Position numbers and translations under genes: made by a program
The notes under the pieces: generated by a model
Databases searched by the model: none
The model's input: the letters and a program-made list of their open reading frames with translations, nothing else
Told to the model about the DNA's origin: nothing
Shown here: positions 43,763 to 53,796 of the stretch, in pieces
How the letters are laid out: each line of letters starts with the position of its first letter
How positions within the stretch are numbered: the stretch's first letter is position 1
From: Pseudaquabacterium inlustre
Lineage (GTDB): Bacteria > Pseudomonadota > Gammaproteobacteria > Burkholderiales > Burkholderiaceae_C
Direction of reading: 5' to 3'
Assembly: GCF_038066595.1 (NCBI RefSeq)
Contig: NZ_JBBUTH010000009.1
Coordinates: 372,001 to 436,000, forward strand
DNA length: 64,000 nucleotides

Positions 43763-43812
43763 AAAAAAGCGCGCTGGCCCGCAGTGGAACAACACCGCCC
43801 GCGACAGCGCGC
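43763..43812 (-). terminator. Intrinsic terminator or attenuator just before nuoA
   Basis: Read on the minus strand, GCGCGCTG (43812-43805) pairs with CAGCGCGC (43776-43769) and six T follow at 43768-43763. An inner GCGGTG/CACTGC pairing with one G-T wobble extends the stem. It lies between tRNA-Leu and nuoA, only 42 bases before the nuoA ATG. It can end the secG/tRNA transcript, but any nuo promoter farther upstream must read through it. Confidence 0.7.
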
Positions 43813-43851
43813 CGCGCCTGCGCCCGGCACTGGGTGTCCGGGGCACGCAAA

Positions 43852-43874
43852 CCAGGGGCCGGATGAGGCCCTGG
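43852..43874 (-). terminator. Hairpin downstream of tRNA-Leu
   Basis: On the minus strand CCAGGGCC, loop TCATCC, then GGCCCCTGG (one bulged C) and TTT, 17 bases after the tRNA CCA end. It could be a weak terminator or a 3' processing hairpin. Confidence 0.5.
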
Positions 43875-43891
43875 CCTGCCTAGAACTCCGT

Positions 43892-43976
43892 TGGTGCCGT
43901 CGGCGAGACTCGAACTCGCACAGCTTTCGCCACTACCCCCTCAAGATAGCGTGTCTACCAATTTCACCACGACGGC
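43892..43976 (-). tRNA. tRNA-Leu(GAG)
   Basis: The minus strand folds as a class II tRNA of 85 nt including encoded CCA. The acceptor GCCGTCG pairs with CGACGGC; the anticodon stem CTATC/GGTAG encloses loop TTGAGGG with anticodon GAG, reading CUC and CUU. The long variable arm and the T loop (GTTCGAGTC) are present. The order secG then tRNA-Leu(GAG) matches the secG-leuU arrangement of E. coli. Confidence 0.97.
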
Positions 43977-44002
43977 AACGCGGGCCTTGCGACCCTGAGT
44001 GT

Positions 44003-44036
44003 TGTTCAGCTGGCGTGAGGATTTGCTCGCTGAACA
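44003..44036 (-). other. Inverted repeat upstream of tRNA-Leu
   Basis: TGTTCAGC at 44003-44010 and GCTGAACA at 44029-44036 are perfect complements 18 bases apart, in the 171-base gap between secG and the tRNA. There is no T run. It may be a processing hairpin that separates the secG mRNA from the tRNA precursor. Confidence 0.4.
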
Positions 44037-44147
44037 GCCTCGAATTCTATATCGAAGATTGCTCGTTTCTTCGGGTTTGCGCGAATGCTTGATGACAATC
44101 ATGCGCGCCAGGGCGCCGCCGTGCCAGCGCACGGCAGCCCCAGGGCA

Positions 44148-44516
44148 TCACTTGGTCGGGATCCCACCCACCGCCGATGCCGCGGGTGCCGGCACCGCCG
44201 ATGCGGCCACCGGGGCGCTGGCGGCCGCCGCCGCGCGGTCGAGCACGCTGCCACCGCCGGTGGCGCGGGCGGTCGACTGGCTGTTCGACAGCAGGGCCAG
44301 CAGCAGCGTGCAGATGAAGAACACCGTGGCGCACACCGCGGTCGAGCGCGACAGGAAGTTAGCGCTGCCGGTGGCACCGAACAGGCTGCCCGAGGCACCG
44401 CTGCCGAACGAGGCGCCCATGTCGGCCCCCTTGCCGTGCTGCACCAGCACCAGGCCGATCATCGCGATGGCGGCCACGAGTTGCAGCACCTGCACGAGGT
44501 TGATCCAGATAGTCAT
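44148..44516 (-). CDS. secG: Preprotein translocase subunit SecG
   Basis: A 122-residue inner-membrane protein of the SecYEG channel. Two membrane helices (about 5-25 and 54-74) flank the conserved loop GKGADMGASFGSGASGSLFG. The C-terminal 45 residues are Ala/Val/Pro-rich, as is common in betaproteobacterial SecG. It lies between tpiA and tRNA-Leu. Confidence 0.95.
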   Translation of the reverse strand: MTIWINLVQVLQLVAAIAMIGLVLVQHGKGADMGASFGSGASGSLFGATGSANFLSRSTAVCATVFFICTLLLALLSNSQSTARATGGGSVLDRAAAAASAPVAASAVPAPAASAVGGIPTK

Positions 44517-44581
44517 CGTTGTCGTTCTCCAAAACTTCCGGCCGGGCGCCCGCGCGCCGCGGCCTCACAGATCGCGGCTGA

Positions 44582-45322
44582 TCAGCTGGCCGCGCGGCAG
44601 ATGGCCACGAAGTCGGCCGCCTTCAGGCTGGCGCCGCCGATCAGACCACCGTCGATGTCGGGCTGCGACATCAGCGTGGCGGCGTTGTCGGGCTTCATGC
44701 TGCCGCCGTACAGGATCTTCATCGCGTCGGCCTGCGGCGTGGCCGCCTTCAACTGCGCGCGCAGCACGGCGTGCACGGCCTGCGCCTGCTCGGGCGTGGC
44801 CACCTTGCCGGTGCCGATGGCCCACACGGGCTCGTAGGCCACCACCATCTCGCCGGCGCAGTGGCCCAGTGTGTGGATCACCGCCGACAGCTGGCGCTTG
44901 ACCACGGACTCGGTCTCGCCCGCCTCGCGCTGGGCCAGGGTCTCGCCCACGCAGACGATGGGCGTGATGCCGCGGGCCAGTGCCGCCTTGGCCTTGTCGG
45001 CCACCTGCTGGTCGGTCTCGGCGTGGTACTGGCGGCGCTCGCTGTGGCCCACGATGGCGTAGCGGCAGCCGAACTCGGCCAGCATGGCCGCCGACACCTC
45101 GCCGGTGTAGGCGCCCTGCTCATGGGCCGAGCAGTCCTGCGCGCCCCAGCGCACCTCGCTGGCCGCCAGGGCGACAGCGGTTTCCGACAGGTACGGGAAA
45201 GGCACGCACACGGCCACGTCGCAGCCGAAGGGCCGCGCGGCGGTGATGCCGGCCAGCAACTCGGCGTTGGCGGTGTGGCTGCCGTGCATCTTCCAGTTGC
45301 CGGCCACAAGCTTGCGTCGCAT
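44582..45322 (-). CDS. tpiA: Triosephosphate isomerase
   Basis: A 246-residue glycolytic enzyme that interconverts dihydroxyacetone phosphate and glyceraldehyde 3-phosphate. The active site is complete: N and K in GNWKMHG (about 9-14), catalytic His in IVGHSERR and Glu in VAYEPVWAIGTGK with loop 6, plus the phosphate-binding YGGSM and GGLIGGASL. The ATG at 45322 starts the conserved MRRKLVAGNWK; it follows the quinone oxidoreductase stop by 14 bases. Confidence 0.97.
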   Translation of the reverse strand: MRRKLVAGNWKMHGSHTANAELLAGITAARPFGCDVAVCVPFPYLSETAVALAASEVRWGAQDCSAHEQGAYTGEVSAAMLAEFGCRYAIVGHSERRQYHAETDQQVADKAKAALARGITPIVCVGETLAQREAGETESVVKRQLSAVIHTLGHCAGEMVVAYEPVWAIGTGKVATPEQAQAVHAVLRAQLKAATPQADAMKILYGGSMKPDNAATLMSQPDIDGGLIGGASLKAADFVAICRAAS

Positions 45323-45336
45323 GGTCTGAAACTCCT

Positions 45337-46329
45337 TCAAGCGGTCCAGTCGAGCACGATCTTGCCGACGTGCGTGCTGGACTCCATCAATGCATGGGCC
45401 GCAGCGGCCTGGGCCGCCGGGAACACCGTGTGGATGACCGGCTTGACCTGGCCGGACTCGATCAGCGGCCACACCCGGGCGCGCAGATTCGCCGCGATGG
45501 CGCCCTTGAACGCCACCGAACGCGGACGCAAGGTGCTGCCGGTGATGGTCAGGCGCCGGCGCAGCAGTTCACCGGCATGGAAGCCGCTCTGGATGCCGCC
45601 CTGCACCGCGATGATCACGATGCGGCCATCATCGGCCAGGCACTGCACCTCGCGCGCCACGTAGTCGCCGGCCACCATGTCGAGCACCACGTCGGCGCCT
45701 CGGCCACCGGTGGCGGCGTTGACCTCGGCGACGAAGTCCTGCGTCTTGTAGTTGATGCCGACATCGGCGCCCAGGGCCACGCAGGCGGCCACCTTGTCGT
45801 CGCTGCCCGCCGTCACGAGCACCTTGGCGCCCAGCGCCTTGGCCAGCGCGATGGCGGTCACGCCGATGCCCGACGAGCCGCCCTGCACCAGCAGGGTCTC
45901 GCCGGGCTGCAGCGCGCCGCGGTCGAACACGTTCGACCAGACGGTGAAGAAGGTCTCCGGCAGGGCCGCCGCCTCGATGTCGCTCAGGCCCGCCGGCACC
46001 GGCAGGCACTGCGCGATCGGCGCGGTGCAGCGCTCGGCATAGCCGCCGCCGGCCACCAAGGCGCAGATGCGGTCGCCGAGTCGGAAGCCCGCCGCCGCCA
46101 GTCCGGCCGCGTCACCACCAATGATGGTGCCGGCGATCTCCAGGCCCGGCAGATCCGACGCGCCTGGCGGAGGCGCATAGGCGCCCTTGCGCTGCAGCAC
46201 GTCGGGCCGGTTGATGCCCGAGGCGGTGACCTGCACCAGCAGTTCGCCGGCCGCGGGCACCGGGTCGGGCCGGGTGCACTCGACCAGCACCTCGGGGGCT
46301 CCGAAGCTCTTGATCTCGATCGCACGCAT
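45337..46329 (-). CDS. NAD(P)H-quinone oxidoreductase, MDR family
   Basis: A 330-residue zinc-free medium-chain reductase of the quinone oxidoreductase/PIG3 type. The N-terminal GroES-like domain contains SGINRPDVLQRKGAY and PPGASDLPGLEIAG; the Rossmann fold has LVQGGSSGIGVTAIALAKALG. The cysteine ligands of the structural zinc lobe are absent. It would reduce quinones with NADPH. It sits between pnp and tpiA with a GGAG site before the ATG, an order seen in related Burkholderiales. Confidence 0.92.
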   Translation of the reverse strand: MRAIEIKSFGAPEVLVECTRPDPVPAAGELLVQVTASGINRPDVLQRKGAYAPPPGASDLPGLEIAGTIIGGDAAGLAAAGFRLGDRICALVAGGGYAERCTAPIAQCLPVPAGLSDIEAAALPETFFTVWSNVFDRGALQPGETLLVQGGSSGIGVTAIALAKALGAKVLVTAGSDDKVAACVALGADVGINYKTQDFVAEVNAATGGRGADVVLDMVAGDYVAREVQCLADDGRIVIIAVQGGIQSGFHAGELLRRRLTITGSTLRPRSVAFKGAIAANLRARVWPLIESGQVKPVIHTVFPAAQAAAAHALMESSTHVGKIVLDWTA

Positions 46330-46395
46330 GGTCTCGACTCCTGCGGTGTGGGTCTGGAACGGGTCTGGCGGAAGCGGCGGCGTCAGCGCAGCGGC

Positions 46396-48726
<2,331 letters not shown>

Positions 48727-48816
48727 GTGCAGGTCTCCGTTGGATGCAGGCGCACTTGCGGTGGCGCCGGATGGGACCGGGAACACGGTGCGAGGTTCAC
48801 GCGTCGGGCGGGATGC

Positions 48817-48868
48817 CATTCCAGTGATGCCCCGCCGCGATCAAGCTGCGGTGGACGCCGTTGGAATG
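48817..48868 (-). other. Two-stage stem-loop in the pnp leader
   Basis: CATTCCA at 48817-48823 pairs with TGGAATG at 48862-48868; inside, CCGCCGC (48832-48838) pairs with GCGGTGG (48848-48854) with one wobble and a nine-base loop. It lies about 90 bases before the pnp ATG. In E. coli a leader duplex cut by RNase III controls pnp; this is a candidate counterpart. Confidence 0.5.
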
Positions 48869-48951
48869 ACACAGCACTGCCCCGAAATGACCACGTGACG
48901 GGTCGGCCGGGCTCCTGTGGAACGAAGCGGAAAGAGCGGCGACAAGCGCGA

Positions 48952-48989
48952 AGAGCCTGTGCTGGGCTTGCGGGCACCAGACAGGCTCT
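48952..48989 (-). terminator. rpsO-pnp intergenic hairpin
   Basis: AGAGCCTGT (48952-48960) pairs with ACAGGCTCT (48981-48989), and CTGG/CCAG extends the stem to 13 bp with one bulge. It begins 19 bases after the rpsO stop on the minus strand. Few T follow, so it is likely a partial terminator or 3' protecting hairpin, as at the E. coli rpsO-pnp junction. Confidence 0.65.
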
Positions 48990-49007
48990 CCGTGGCTCAT
49001 CGCAGGA

Positions 49008-49277
49008 TCACTTGCGCAGGCCGAGCTTCTGGATCAGCGCGGTGTAGCGCTCGGGGGCCTTGCCCTTCAGGTAATCCAGCAGCTTGCGGCGGCGGCTCAC
49101 CATCTTCAGCAGACCGCGGCGGCCGTGGTGGTCCTTGGCGTGGGTCTTGAAGTGGGGGGTCAGCTCGTTGATGCGGGCGGTCAGCAGGGCCACCTGCACC
49201 TCGGGGCTGCCGGTGTCGGCAGCGCCACGGGCATTGGCCTTGACGATTTCGGCGCGGTTGATATCGGCCACGGACAT
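49008..49277 (-). CDS. rpsO: 30S ribosomal protein S15
   Basis: An 89-residue protein, the exact usual length of S15, with TGSPEVQVALLTARINELT, HAKDHHGRRGLL and SRRRKLLDYLK. S15 binds the central domain of 16S rRNA and in several bacteria represses its own mRNA. AAGGA precedes the ATG at 49277. The leader holds a long perfect inverted repeat just upstream of this site. It is followed by pnp. Confidence 0.98.
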   Translation of the reverse strand: MSVADINRAEIVKANARGAADTGSPEVQVALLTARINELTPHFKTHAKDHHGRRGLLKMVSRRRKLLDYLKGKAPERYTALIQKLGLRK

Positions 49278-49296
49278 GTGCGTTTCCTTCGTTGTC

Positions 49297-49360
49297 ATGG
49301 AAACCGCCGGGCCGGCGCGTCGGGACGGCAAGCCCCGAAATTGCGCCTGGCGGTTTCCGT
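49297..49360 (-). promoter_or_regulatory. Inverted repeat in the rpsO leader, candidate S15 site
   Basis: GGAAACCGCC at 49299-49308 and GGCGGTTTCC at 49349-49358 are perfect complements, extended by a G-T and an A-T pair to 49297 and 49360. They enclose a 40-base GC-rich loop. The structure ends about 20 bases before the rpsO ATG, next to the ribosome-binding site, where S15 autoregulatory RNAs are found in other bacteria. Confidence 0.5.
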
Positions 49361-49414
49361 TTGCCTGCCGTGCTGCCCGGTGCGGGCGCGCGCGGCGGCG
49401 TCTTCACTTGCGGT

Positions 49415-49435
49415 CACGGGTGAAACCGACCCGTG
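49415..49435 (-). other. Small hairpin between aminotransferase and rpsO
   Basis: CACGGGT at 49415-49421 pairs with ACCCGTG at 49429-49435 around a seven-base loop. It lies downstream of the aminotransferase stop and in the possible 5' part of the rpsO leader. No T run follows. Confidence 0.4.
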
Positions 49436-49476
49436 CCGTGCCATCGATCCGCCCGGCACCCGCCGCAAGGCGCGTA

Positions 49477-50667
49477 TCAGGCAGAACCCGCAGAGTATAG
49501 CGCAGCGCGCAGACGCGCCACGCCGGCGTCCAGCCGGGCCGGATCGCGCGAGGCGAAGCACCAGCGCAGCCAGCCCTCGCCCTCGGGCCCGAAGGCGCTG
49601 CCCGGCGCCAGGCCCAGGCCGTGCTTGGCCACCAGCCGCTTGGCGAAGGCCAGCGAATCGCCGGCCCCCGGCGCATCGGCCGGTGGGCGGAACCAGGCGT
49701 ACATGCCACCCAGCGGCACGGCCACGGTCACGCCCGGCAGCGTGGCCAGGCCCTGGCACAGGCGGTCGCGCCCGGCCTTCAGCCGCGCCACCAGCGGCGG
49801 CACGAAGCGGTCGGCGATGGCCATCGCGGCCAGGCCGGCGCGCTGCACGAACACCGGCGCGCAGGAACTGTTGAACTCCAGCAGCTTGGCCATGGTGTCG
49901 ATGGCGCCGCGCGGCAGCACCAGCCAGCCCAGGCGCCAGCCGGTCATCAGGAAGGCCTTGGAGAAGCTGCCGACCACCACCACGCGGTCGTCGGGGCTGG
50001 CGATGTCCAGAAAGCTCGGTGCCGCCGGGCCGTCGCCGTACCAGAGCCGGTCGTACACCTCGTCGGCGACGATCCAGGTGCCGGTACGGCGGCAATGGTC
50101 GAGCAGCGCCTGCTGCTCGGCGCGGTCGAGCGTCCAGCCGGTGGGGTTGTTGGGCGCGTTGAGCAGCAGCACCCGGGTGGCTGGCGTCACCGCCGCCAGC
50201 AGGCGCGGCAGGTCCAGGCGCCAGGCGCCCTGGGCGTCGGGCGCCAGCGGCACGCGGCGCACCTGGGCGCCCAGGATGGCCGGCTGGGCCGGCAGGTTGG
50301 GCCACACGGGGGTCACCACCACCACCTCGTCTCCGGCCGCCGCCAGCATCTGCATGGCCAGCATCAGCGCGCTGACCCCGGACGAGGTGACGGCGATGCG
50401 GTCGGGCCCCGGATCGCCATGCAGGCCGCCGATGTAGCCGCGCAGCGCCTCGCGCAGCTCGGCCAGGCCCAGGTTGTGGCTGTAGAAGGTCTCGCCCCGG
50501 GCGATGGACTCGGCCGCCGCCTCGCGGATCTCGGGGGGCGTGACCTCGTCGGACTCACCAAAGTAGAACGCCAAGATATCGGCGCGGTCCAAAGCGGCAT
50601 TGGCCACCTCGCGGATGCGGCTGCCGGGCAAGCCGGCGATGTGGGGGCGCAGGTCCAGTTCGGGCAT
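49477..50667 (-). CDS. PLP-dependent aminotransferase, class I/II
   Basis: A 396-residue fold-type I aminotransferase. The N-terminal part has FYFGESDEVTPPEIREAA, the cofactor-stacking region is LLNAPNNPTGW, and the PLP lysine is in GSFSKAFLMTGWRLGW. Overall pattern resembles aspartate, alanine or aromatic aminotransferases; the substrate is not fixed. The ATG at 50667 starts five bases after the stop of the binding-protein gene, so both form a two-gene unit. Confidence 0.9.
   Translation of the reverse strand: MPELDLRPHIAGLPGSRIREVANAALDRADILAFYFGESDEVTPPEIREAAAESIARGETFYSHNLGLAELREALRGYIGGLHGDPGPDRIAVTSSGVSALMLAMQMLAAAGDEVVVVTPVWPNLPAQPAILGAQVRRVPLAPDAQGAWRLDLPRLLAAVTPATRVLLLNAPNNPTGWTLDRAEQQALLDHCRRTGTWIVADEVYDRLWYGDGPAAPSFLDIASPDDRVVVVGSFSKAFLMTGWRLGWLVLPRGAIDTMAKLLEFNSSCAPVFVQRAGLAAMAIADRFVPPLVARLKAGRDRLCQGLATLPGVTVAVPLGGMYAWFRPPADAPGAGDSLAFAKRLVAKHGLGLAPGSAFGPEGEGWLRWCFASRDPARLDAGVARLRAALYSAGSA
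49494..49499 (-). promoter_or_regulatory. Candidate -10 box (TATACT) for rpsO
   Basis: Minus-strand TATACT lies inside the last codons of the aminotransferase gene. It is the best -10-like element upstream of rpsO and would give a leader of about 210 nt. No clear -35 was found. Confidence 0.35.
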
Positions 50668-50672
50668 TCGGC

Positions 50673-52001
50673 TCACTCCGGTCGGGTCATGCGGCAAGTG
50701 TGCGGCAGCTCCAGCGCGCGGGCATCGAAGCGGCGCACGGTGCGGAAGCCGTAGCCCGAGCCCTCGACATCGTGCCGCACGCCCGGCGTGCCGGCCTTGT
50801 CCATCAGGCTGACCACCAGCGGCTGCTGGAACTGGTGGTCGGCCGCGCGCATCGTGCCCTGGTGCACGCCGCCCAGCGCGCCGGCGTCCAGGCTCAGGCC
50901 CTCGAGGGCCCGCGCCACCGCGGCCGGATCGGTCGAACGCGCCTTCTCCATGGCCTGCGCCAGCAGTTCCACCAGGGCCTGCATGCGCGCATGCAGGTAG
51001 TCGTCGCGCGGGTCGGGGAAACGCTTGTGGAAGGCGCTCACCAGCGCCTCGCTGGGGGCATCGCCCAGGTTGGGCTGCCACTCGGCCACGGCCAGCACCG
51101 CGCCCACGCCGGCATCGCCCAGCGCGGCGGGGGCGCCCAGCGCATTGCCGTAGAAGGTGTAGTACTTCAGCGGCACGCCCAGCTCGCGCGTGGCCTTGAC
51201 CAGCAGCGTGAGGTCATTGCCCCAGTTGCCGGTGACCACCGCCTGCGCGCCGCTGGCGCGGATCTTGGTGGCATAGGGCATGAAGTCCTTCACCCGGCCC
51301 ATCGGGTGCAGTTCGTCGCCGACGATCTCGATGTCGGGGCGGCGCGCCTGGATCTGCGCCCTCGCCTGCTTGGCCAGGTTCTGGCCGAAGCTGTAGTCCT
51401 GGCCGATCAGGTAGACCTTCTTCAGCGCCTTGTCGTCCTGCAGCACGCTCATCAGCGCGTTCAGGCGCATGTCGGCATGGGCGTCGAAGCGGAAGTGCCA
51501 GAAGCTGCAGCGCTCGTTGGTCAGCGAGGGCTCGACGGCCGAATAGTTCAGCAGCACGGCGCGGCGCTGCGGCTCGCGCTCGTTGTGCTTGTTCAGCGCG
51601 TCGATCAGCGCACTGGCCACGCTGGAGCTGTTGCCCTGCAGCACGAAGCCGATCTGCTTGTCGGTGGCGTTCTTCAGCAGCGTCAGGGCCTCGTCGGCCT
51701 GGCCCTTGCTGTCCATGCGCACCAGTTCCAGCTTGCGCGCGCCACCGGGCAACTTGACGCCACCGCGTGCATTGACCCGCTCGGTGGCCCACAGCAGGTT
51801 GCGGAACACGGCCTCGCCAGCATTGGCGAACGGGCCGGACAGCGCCTCGATCAGGGCCAGGCGCACCGGTTCGGCGCTCGGCGCCGACGCCGTGTTCTGG
51901 GCGGCGGCAGGCAGCACGGTGGCCGACAGCGCGGTGGACAGCGCGGCCGCGGCCGCCAGGCTCAGGCGCCGCAGGGCGCCGGGTTTGGAACACATCATCA
52001 A
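50673..52001 (-). CDS. Branched-chain-type ABC substrate-binding protein, orphan
   Basis: A 442-residue periplasmic binding protein of the Leu/Ile/Val (Peripla_BP_6) type. A signal peptide is clear (basic start, Ala/Leu-rich core, AAAQ cleavage near 34-36). The domain begins VRLALIEALSGPFANAGE and includes VYLIGQDYSFGQNLAKQA and QAVVTGNWGNDLTLLVKA. No permease or ATPase gene is nearby, so it either works with transport genes elsewhere or acts as a sensor. It is followed after five bases by the aminotransferase. Confidence 0.88.
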   Translation of the reverse strand: MMMCSKPGALRRLSLAAAAALSTALSATVLPAAAQNTASAPSAEPVRLALIEALSGPFANAGEAVFRNLLWATERVNARGGVKLPGGARKLELVRMDSKGQADEALTLLKNATDKQIGFVLQGNSSSVASALIDALNKHNEREPQRRAVLLNYSAVEPSLTNERCSFWHFRFDAHADMRLNALMSVLQDDKALKKVYLIGQDYSFGQNLAKQARAQIQARRPDIEIVGDELHPMGRVKDFMPYATKIRASGAQAVVTGNWGNDLTLLVKATRELGVPLKYYTFYGNALGAPAALGDAGVGAVLAVAEWQPNLGDAPSEALVSAFHKRFPDPRDDYLHARMQALVELLAQAMEKARSTDPAAVARALEGLSLDAGALGGVHQGTMRAADHQFQQPLVVSLMDKAGTPGVRHDVEGSGYGFRTVRRFDARALELPHTCRMTRPE

Positions 52002-52053
52002 CAGAAAAGCTGCCGAAGCAGCGGAGCGGAGAAATCGAACGGGGACGGAGCGC

Positions 52054-53094
52054 TCAGCCGATCTGGTCCAGCGGCCAGCGCGGCTTGACGTCGAAGGCGT
52101 AGTCGTGCGCGGCCTCGGCGCGGCCGGCCTGCAGCCGCATGGCCGCGGCCAGCGCGATCATGGCGCCGTTGTCGGTGCACAGCGCCAGCTCGGGGTAGTG
52201 CACGCGCAGGCCGCGGCGCTGCGCGGCGGTGTTGAGCTGTTCGCGCAGCGCGCTGTTGGCGCCCACGCCGCCCGAGACCACCAGGCGCTTCAGGCCGGTG
52301 GCCTTGAGCGCCGCCAGCGACTTCTTCACCAGCACCTCGACGATGGCCGCCTGGGTGGACGCTGCCAGGTCGGCGCGCGACTGCTCGCACACGTTGCCCG
52401 CGGCTTCGAGCTTGCGGTGCTGGGTGAGCACGGCGGTCTTGAGGCCGGCGAACGAGAAATCCAGGTTGCCGCTGTGCAGCAGCGGCCGTGGCAATGCAAA
52501 CGCCTCGGGGTTGCCGAAGGCCGCCAGCCGCGACAGCGCCGGCCCGCCCGGGTAGCCCAGGCCCAGCAGCTTGGCGCTCTTGTCGAAGGCCTCACCGGCG
52601 GCGTCGTCGATGGTCTCGCCCAGCAGCTCGTAGTCACCCACGCCCTCCACGCGCATCAGCTGGGTGTGGCCGCCGGAGACCAGCAGGGCCACGAAGGGGA
52701 ACTCGGGGGCGTCAGCCGACAGGAACGGCGACAGCAGGTGCCCTTCCAGGTGGTGCACGCCCAGCGTGGGCTTGCCGAGCGCGGCGGCCAGCGCGCAGGC
52801 CACGCCGGCGCCCACCAGCAGCGCGCCGGCCAGGCCGGGGCCGCGGGTGAAGGCCACCACGTCCACGTCCGCCAGCGTGGCCTGGGCCTCGTGCAGCACC
52901 TGGCGCGCCAGCGGCAGCACGCGGCGGATGTGGTCGCGCGAGGCCAGCTCGGGCACCACGCCGCCGTAGTCCTGGTGCATGGCCACCTGGCTGTGCAGCG
53001 CATGGGCGCGCAGCGCCGGCACCGCGCCGCCATCGATCGTGACCAAGGCCACGCCGGTCTCGTCGCAGGAGGATTCGATGCCGAGAACATTCAT
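52054..53094 (-). CDS. tsaD: tRNA threonylcarbamoyladenosine transferase TsaD
   Basis: A 346-residue enzyme that transfers threonylcarbamoyl to A37 of ANN-reading tRNAs with TsaB and TsaE. ASKHA-fold motifs are complete: MNVLGIESSCDETGVAL, the metal-binding HHLEGH (about 115-120), LLVSGGHTQL, and RLVVSGGVGANSALRE near the end. Its partner tsaE is about 6 kb away in this window. No ribosome-binding site is visible and TACACT lies eight bases before the ATG, suggesting a leaderless transcript. It is divergent from nasT by 42 bases. Confidence 0.96.
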   Translation of the reverse strand: MNVLGIESSCDETGVALVTIDGGAVPALRAHALHSQVAMHQDYGGVVPELASRDHIRRVLPLARQVLHEAQATLADVDVVAFTRGPGLAGALLVGAGVACALAAALGKPTLGVHHLEGHLLSPFLSADAPEFPFVALLVSGGHTQLMRVEGVGDYELLGETIDDAAGEAFDKSAKLLGLGYPGGPALSRLAAFGNPEAFALPRPLLHSGNLDFSFAGLKTAVLTQHRKLEAAGNVCEQSRADLAASTQAAIVEVLVKKSLAALKATGLKRLVVSGGVGANSALREQLNTAAQRRGLRVHYPELALCTDNGAMIALAAAMRLQAGRAEAAHDYAFDVKPRWPLDQIG

Positions 53095-53102
53095 GGGGCG
53101 GG

Positions 53103-53108
53103 AGTGTA
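53103..53108 (-). promoter_or_regulatory. TACACT -10 box directly before tsaD
   Basis: Minus-strand TACACT fits the TAnnnT pattern and ends eight bases before the tsaD ATG. Position equals that of the GATAAT boxes of hrpA, the DUF1178 gene, dedA and mutL. Confidence 0.4.
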
Positions 53109-53136
53109 GTGGCGCGGATGTTGCATCGCGTCATGC

Positions 53137-53775
53137 ATGGCCACACCCCCCGCCCGTGCCCTGCGCATCGTCATCGTCGCCCCGGACACCCTGGTGCCCG
53201 AGGCCGACGACACCGAGGCCTGGGGCCAGGCCGAGCGCTCGCGCAGCCTGCGCATCGGCCTGCTGGAGGCCGGCTACGACATCGTGGCCGTGCTGCCGCC
53301 CGACATGTACCTGCCCGACCACCTGGCGCGCATCCAGCCCGATCTGGTGATCGTGGATGCCGAGAGCCAGGCGCGCGACACGCTGGAACACGTGGTGATC
53401 GCCACGCGCGACGAGCGCCGGCCCATCGTGCTGTTCACCAACGACGACGACACCTCCCACGTGCACGACGCCATCGCCGCCGGGGTCACCGCCTATGTGG
53501 TGGCCGGGCTGGCGCCCGAGCGCGTGAAGCCGGTGCTGGACGTGGCGATGGCGCGCTTCAAGGTCGAGGAAGGCCTGCGCCGCGAGCTGGCCGACGCCAA
53601 GAGCCAGCTGCAGGAGCGCAAGGTGATCGAGCGCGCCAAGGGCCTGTTGATGCAGCGCCTGGGGCTTGGCGAGGAGGAGGCCTATGCCCGCCTGCGCCGC
53701 GCCGCGATGGACAAGAAGCTGCGCATCGCCGAGATCGCCCAGCGCATGCTGGACGCGGCCGACCTGCTCGGTTGA
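53137..53775 (+). CDS. nasT: ANTAR-domain antiterminator NasT
   Basis: A 212-residue regulator. The N-terminal receiver-like domain (about 8-130) lacks parts of the standard acidic pocket, as in NasT, but keeps LVIVDAESQARDTLEHVV and RPIVLFTNDDD. A coiled coil leads to the ANTAR RNA-binding domain (about 150-210) with ERKVIERAKGLLMQRLG and EEEAYARLRRAAMDK. NasT proteins bind paired hairpins in nitrate-assimilation leaders and prevent termination; just such a leader lies 145 bases downstream, before nrtA. The usual sensor partner NasS is not adjacent. No clear ribosome-binding site precedes the ATG. Confidence 0.93.
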   Translation: MATPPARALRIVIVAPDTLVPEADDTEAWGQAERSRSLRIGLLEAGYDIVAVLPPDMYLPDHLARIQPDLVIVDAESQARDTLEHVVIATRDERRPIVLFTNDDDTSHVHDAIAAGVTAYVVAGLAPERVKPVLDVAMARFKVEEGLRRELADAKSQLQERKVIERAKGLLMQRLGLGEEEAYARLRRAAMDKKLRIAEIAQRMLDAADLLG

Positions 53776-53796
53776 GGTGCATGCGCGCCCGCACGG

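Noticed and set aside
44040..44075. A sigma70 promoter (TATAGA) upstream of tRNA-Leu
   Set aside because: No acceptable -35 element at the right distance; the tRNA may be cotranscribed with secG.
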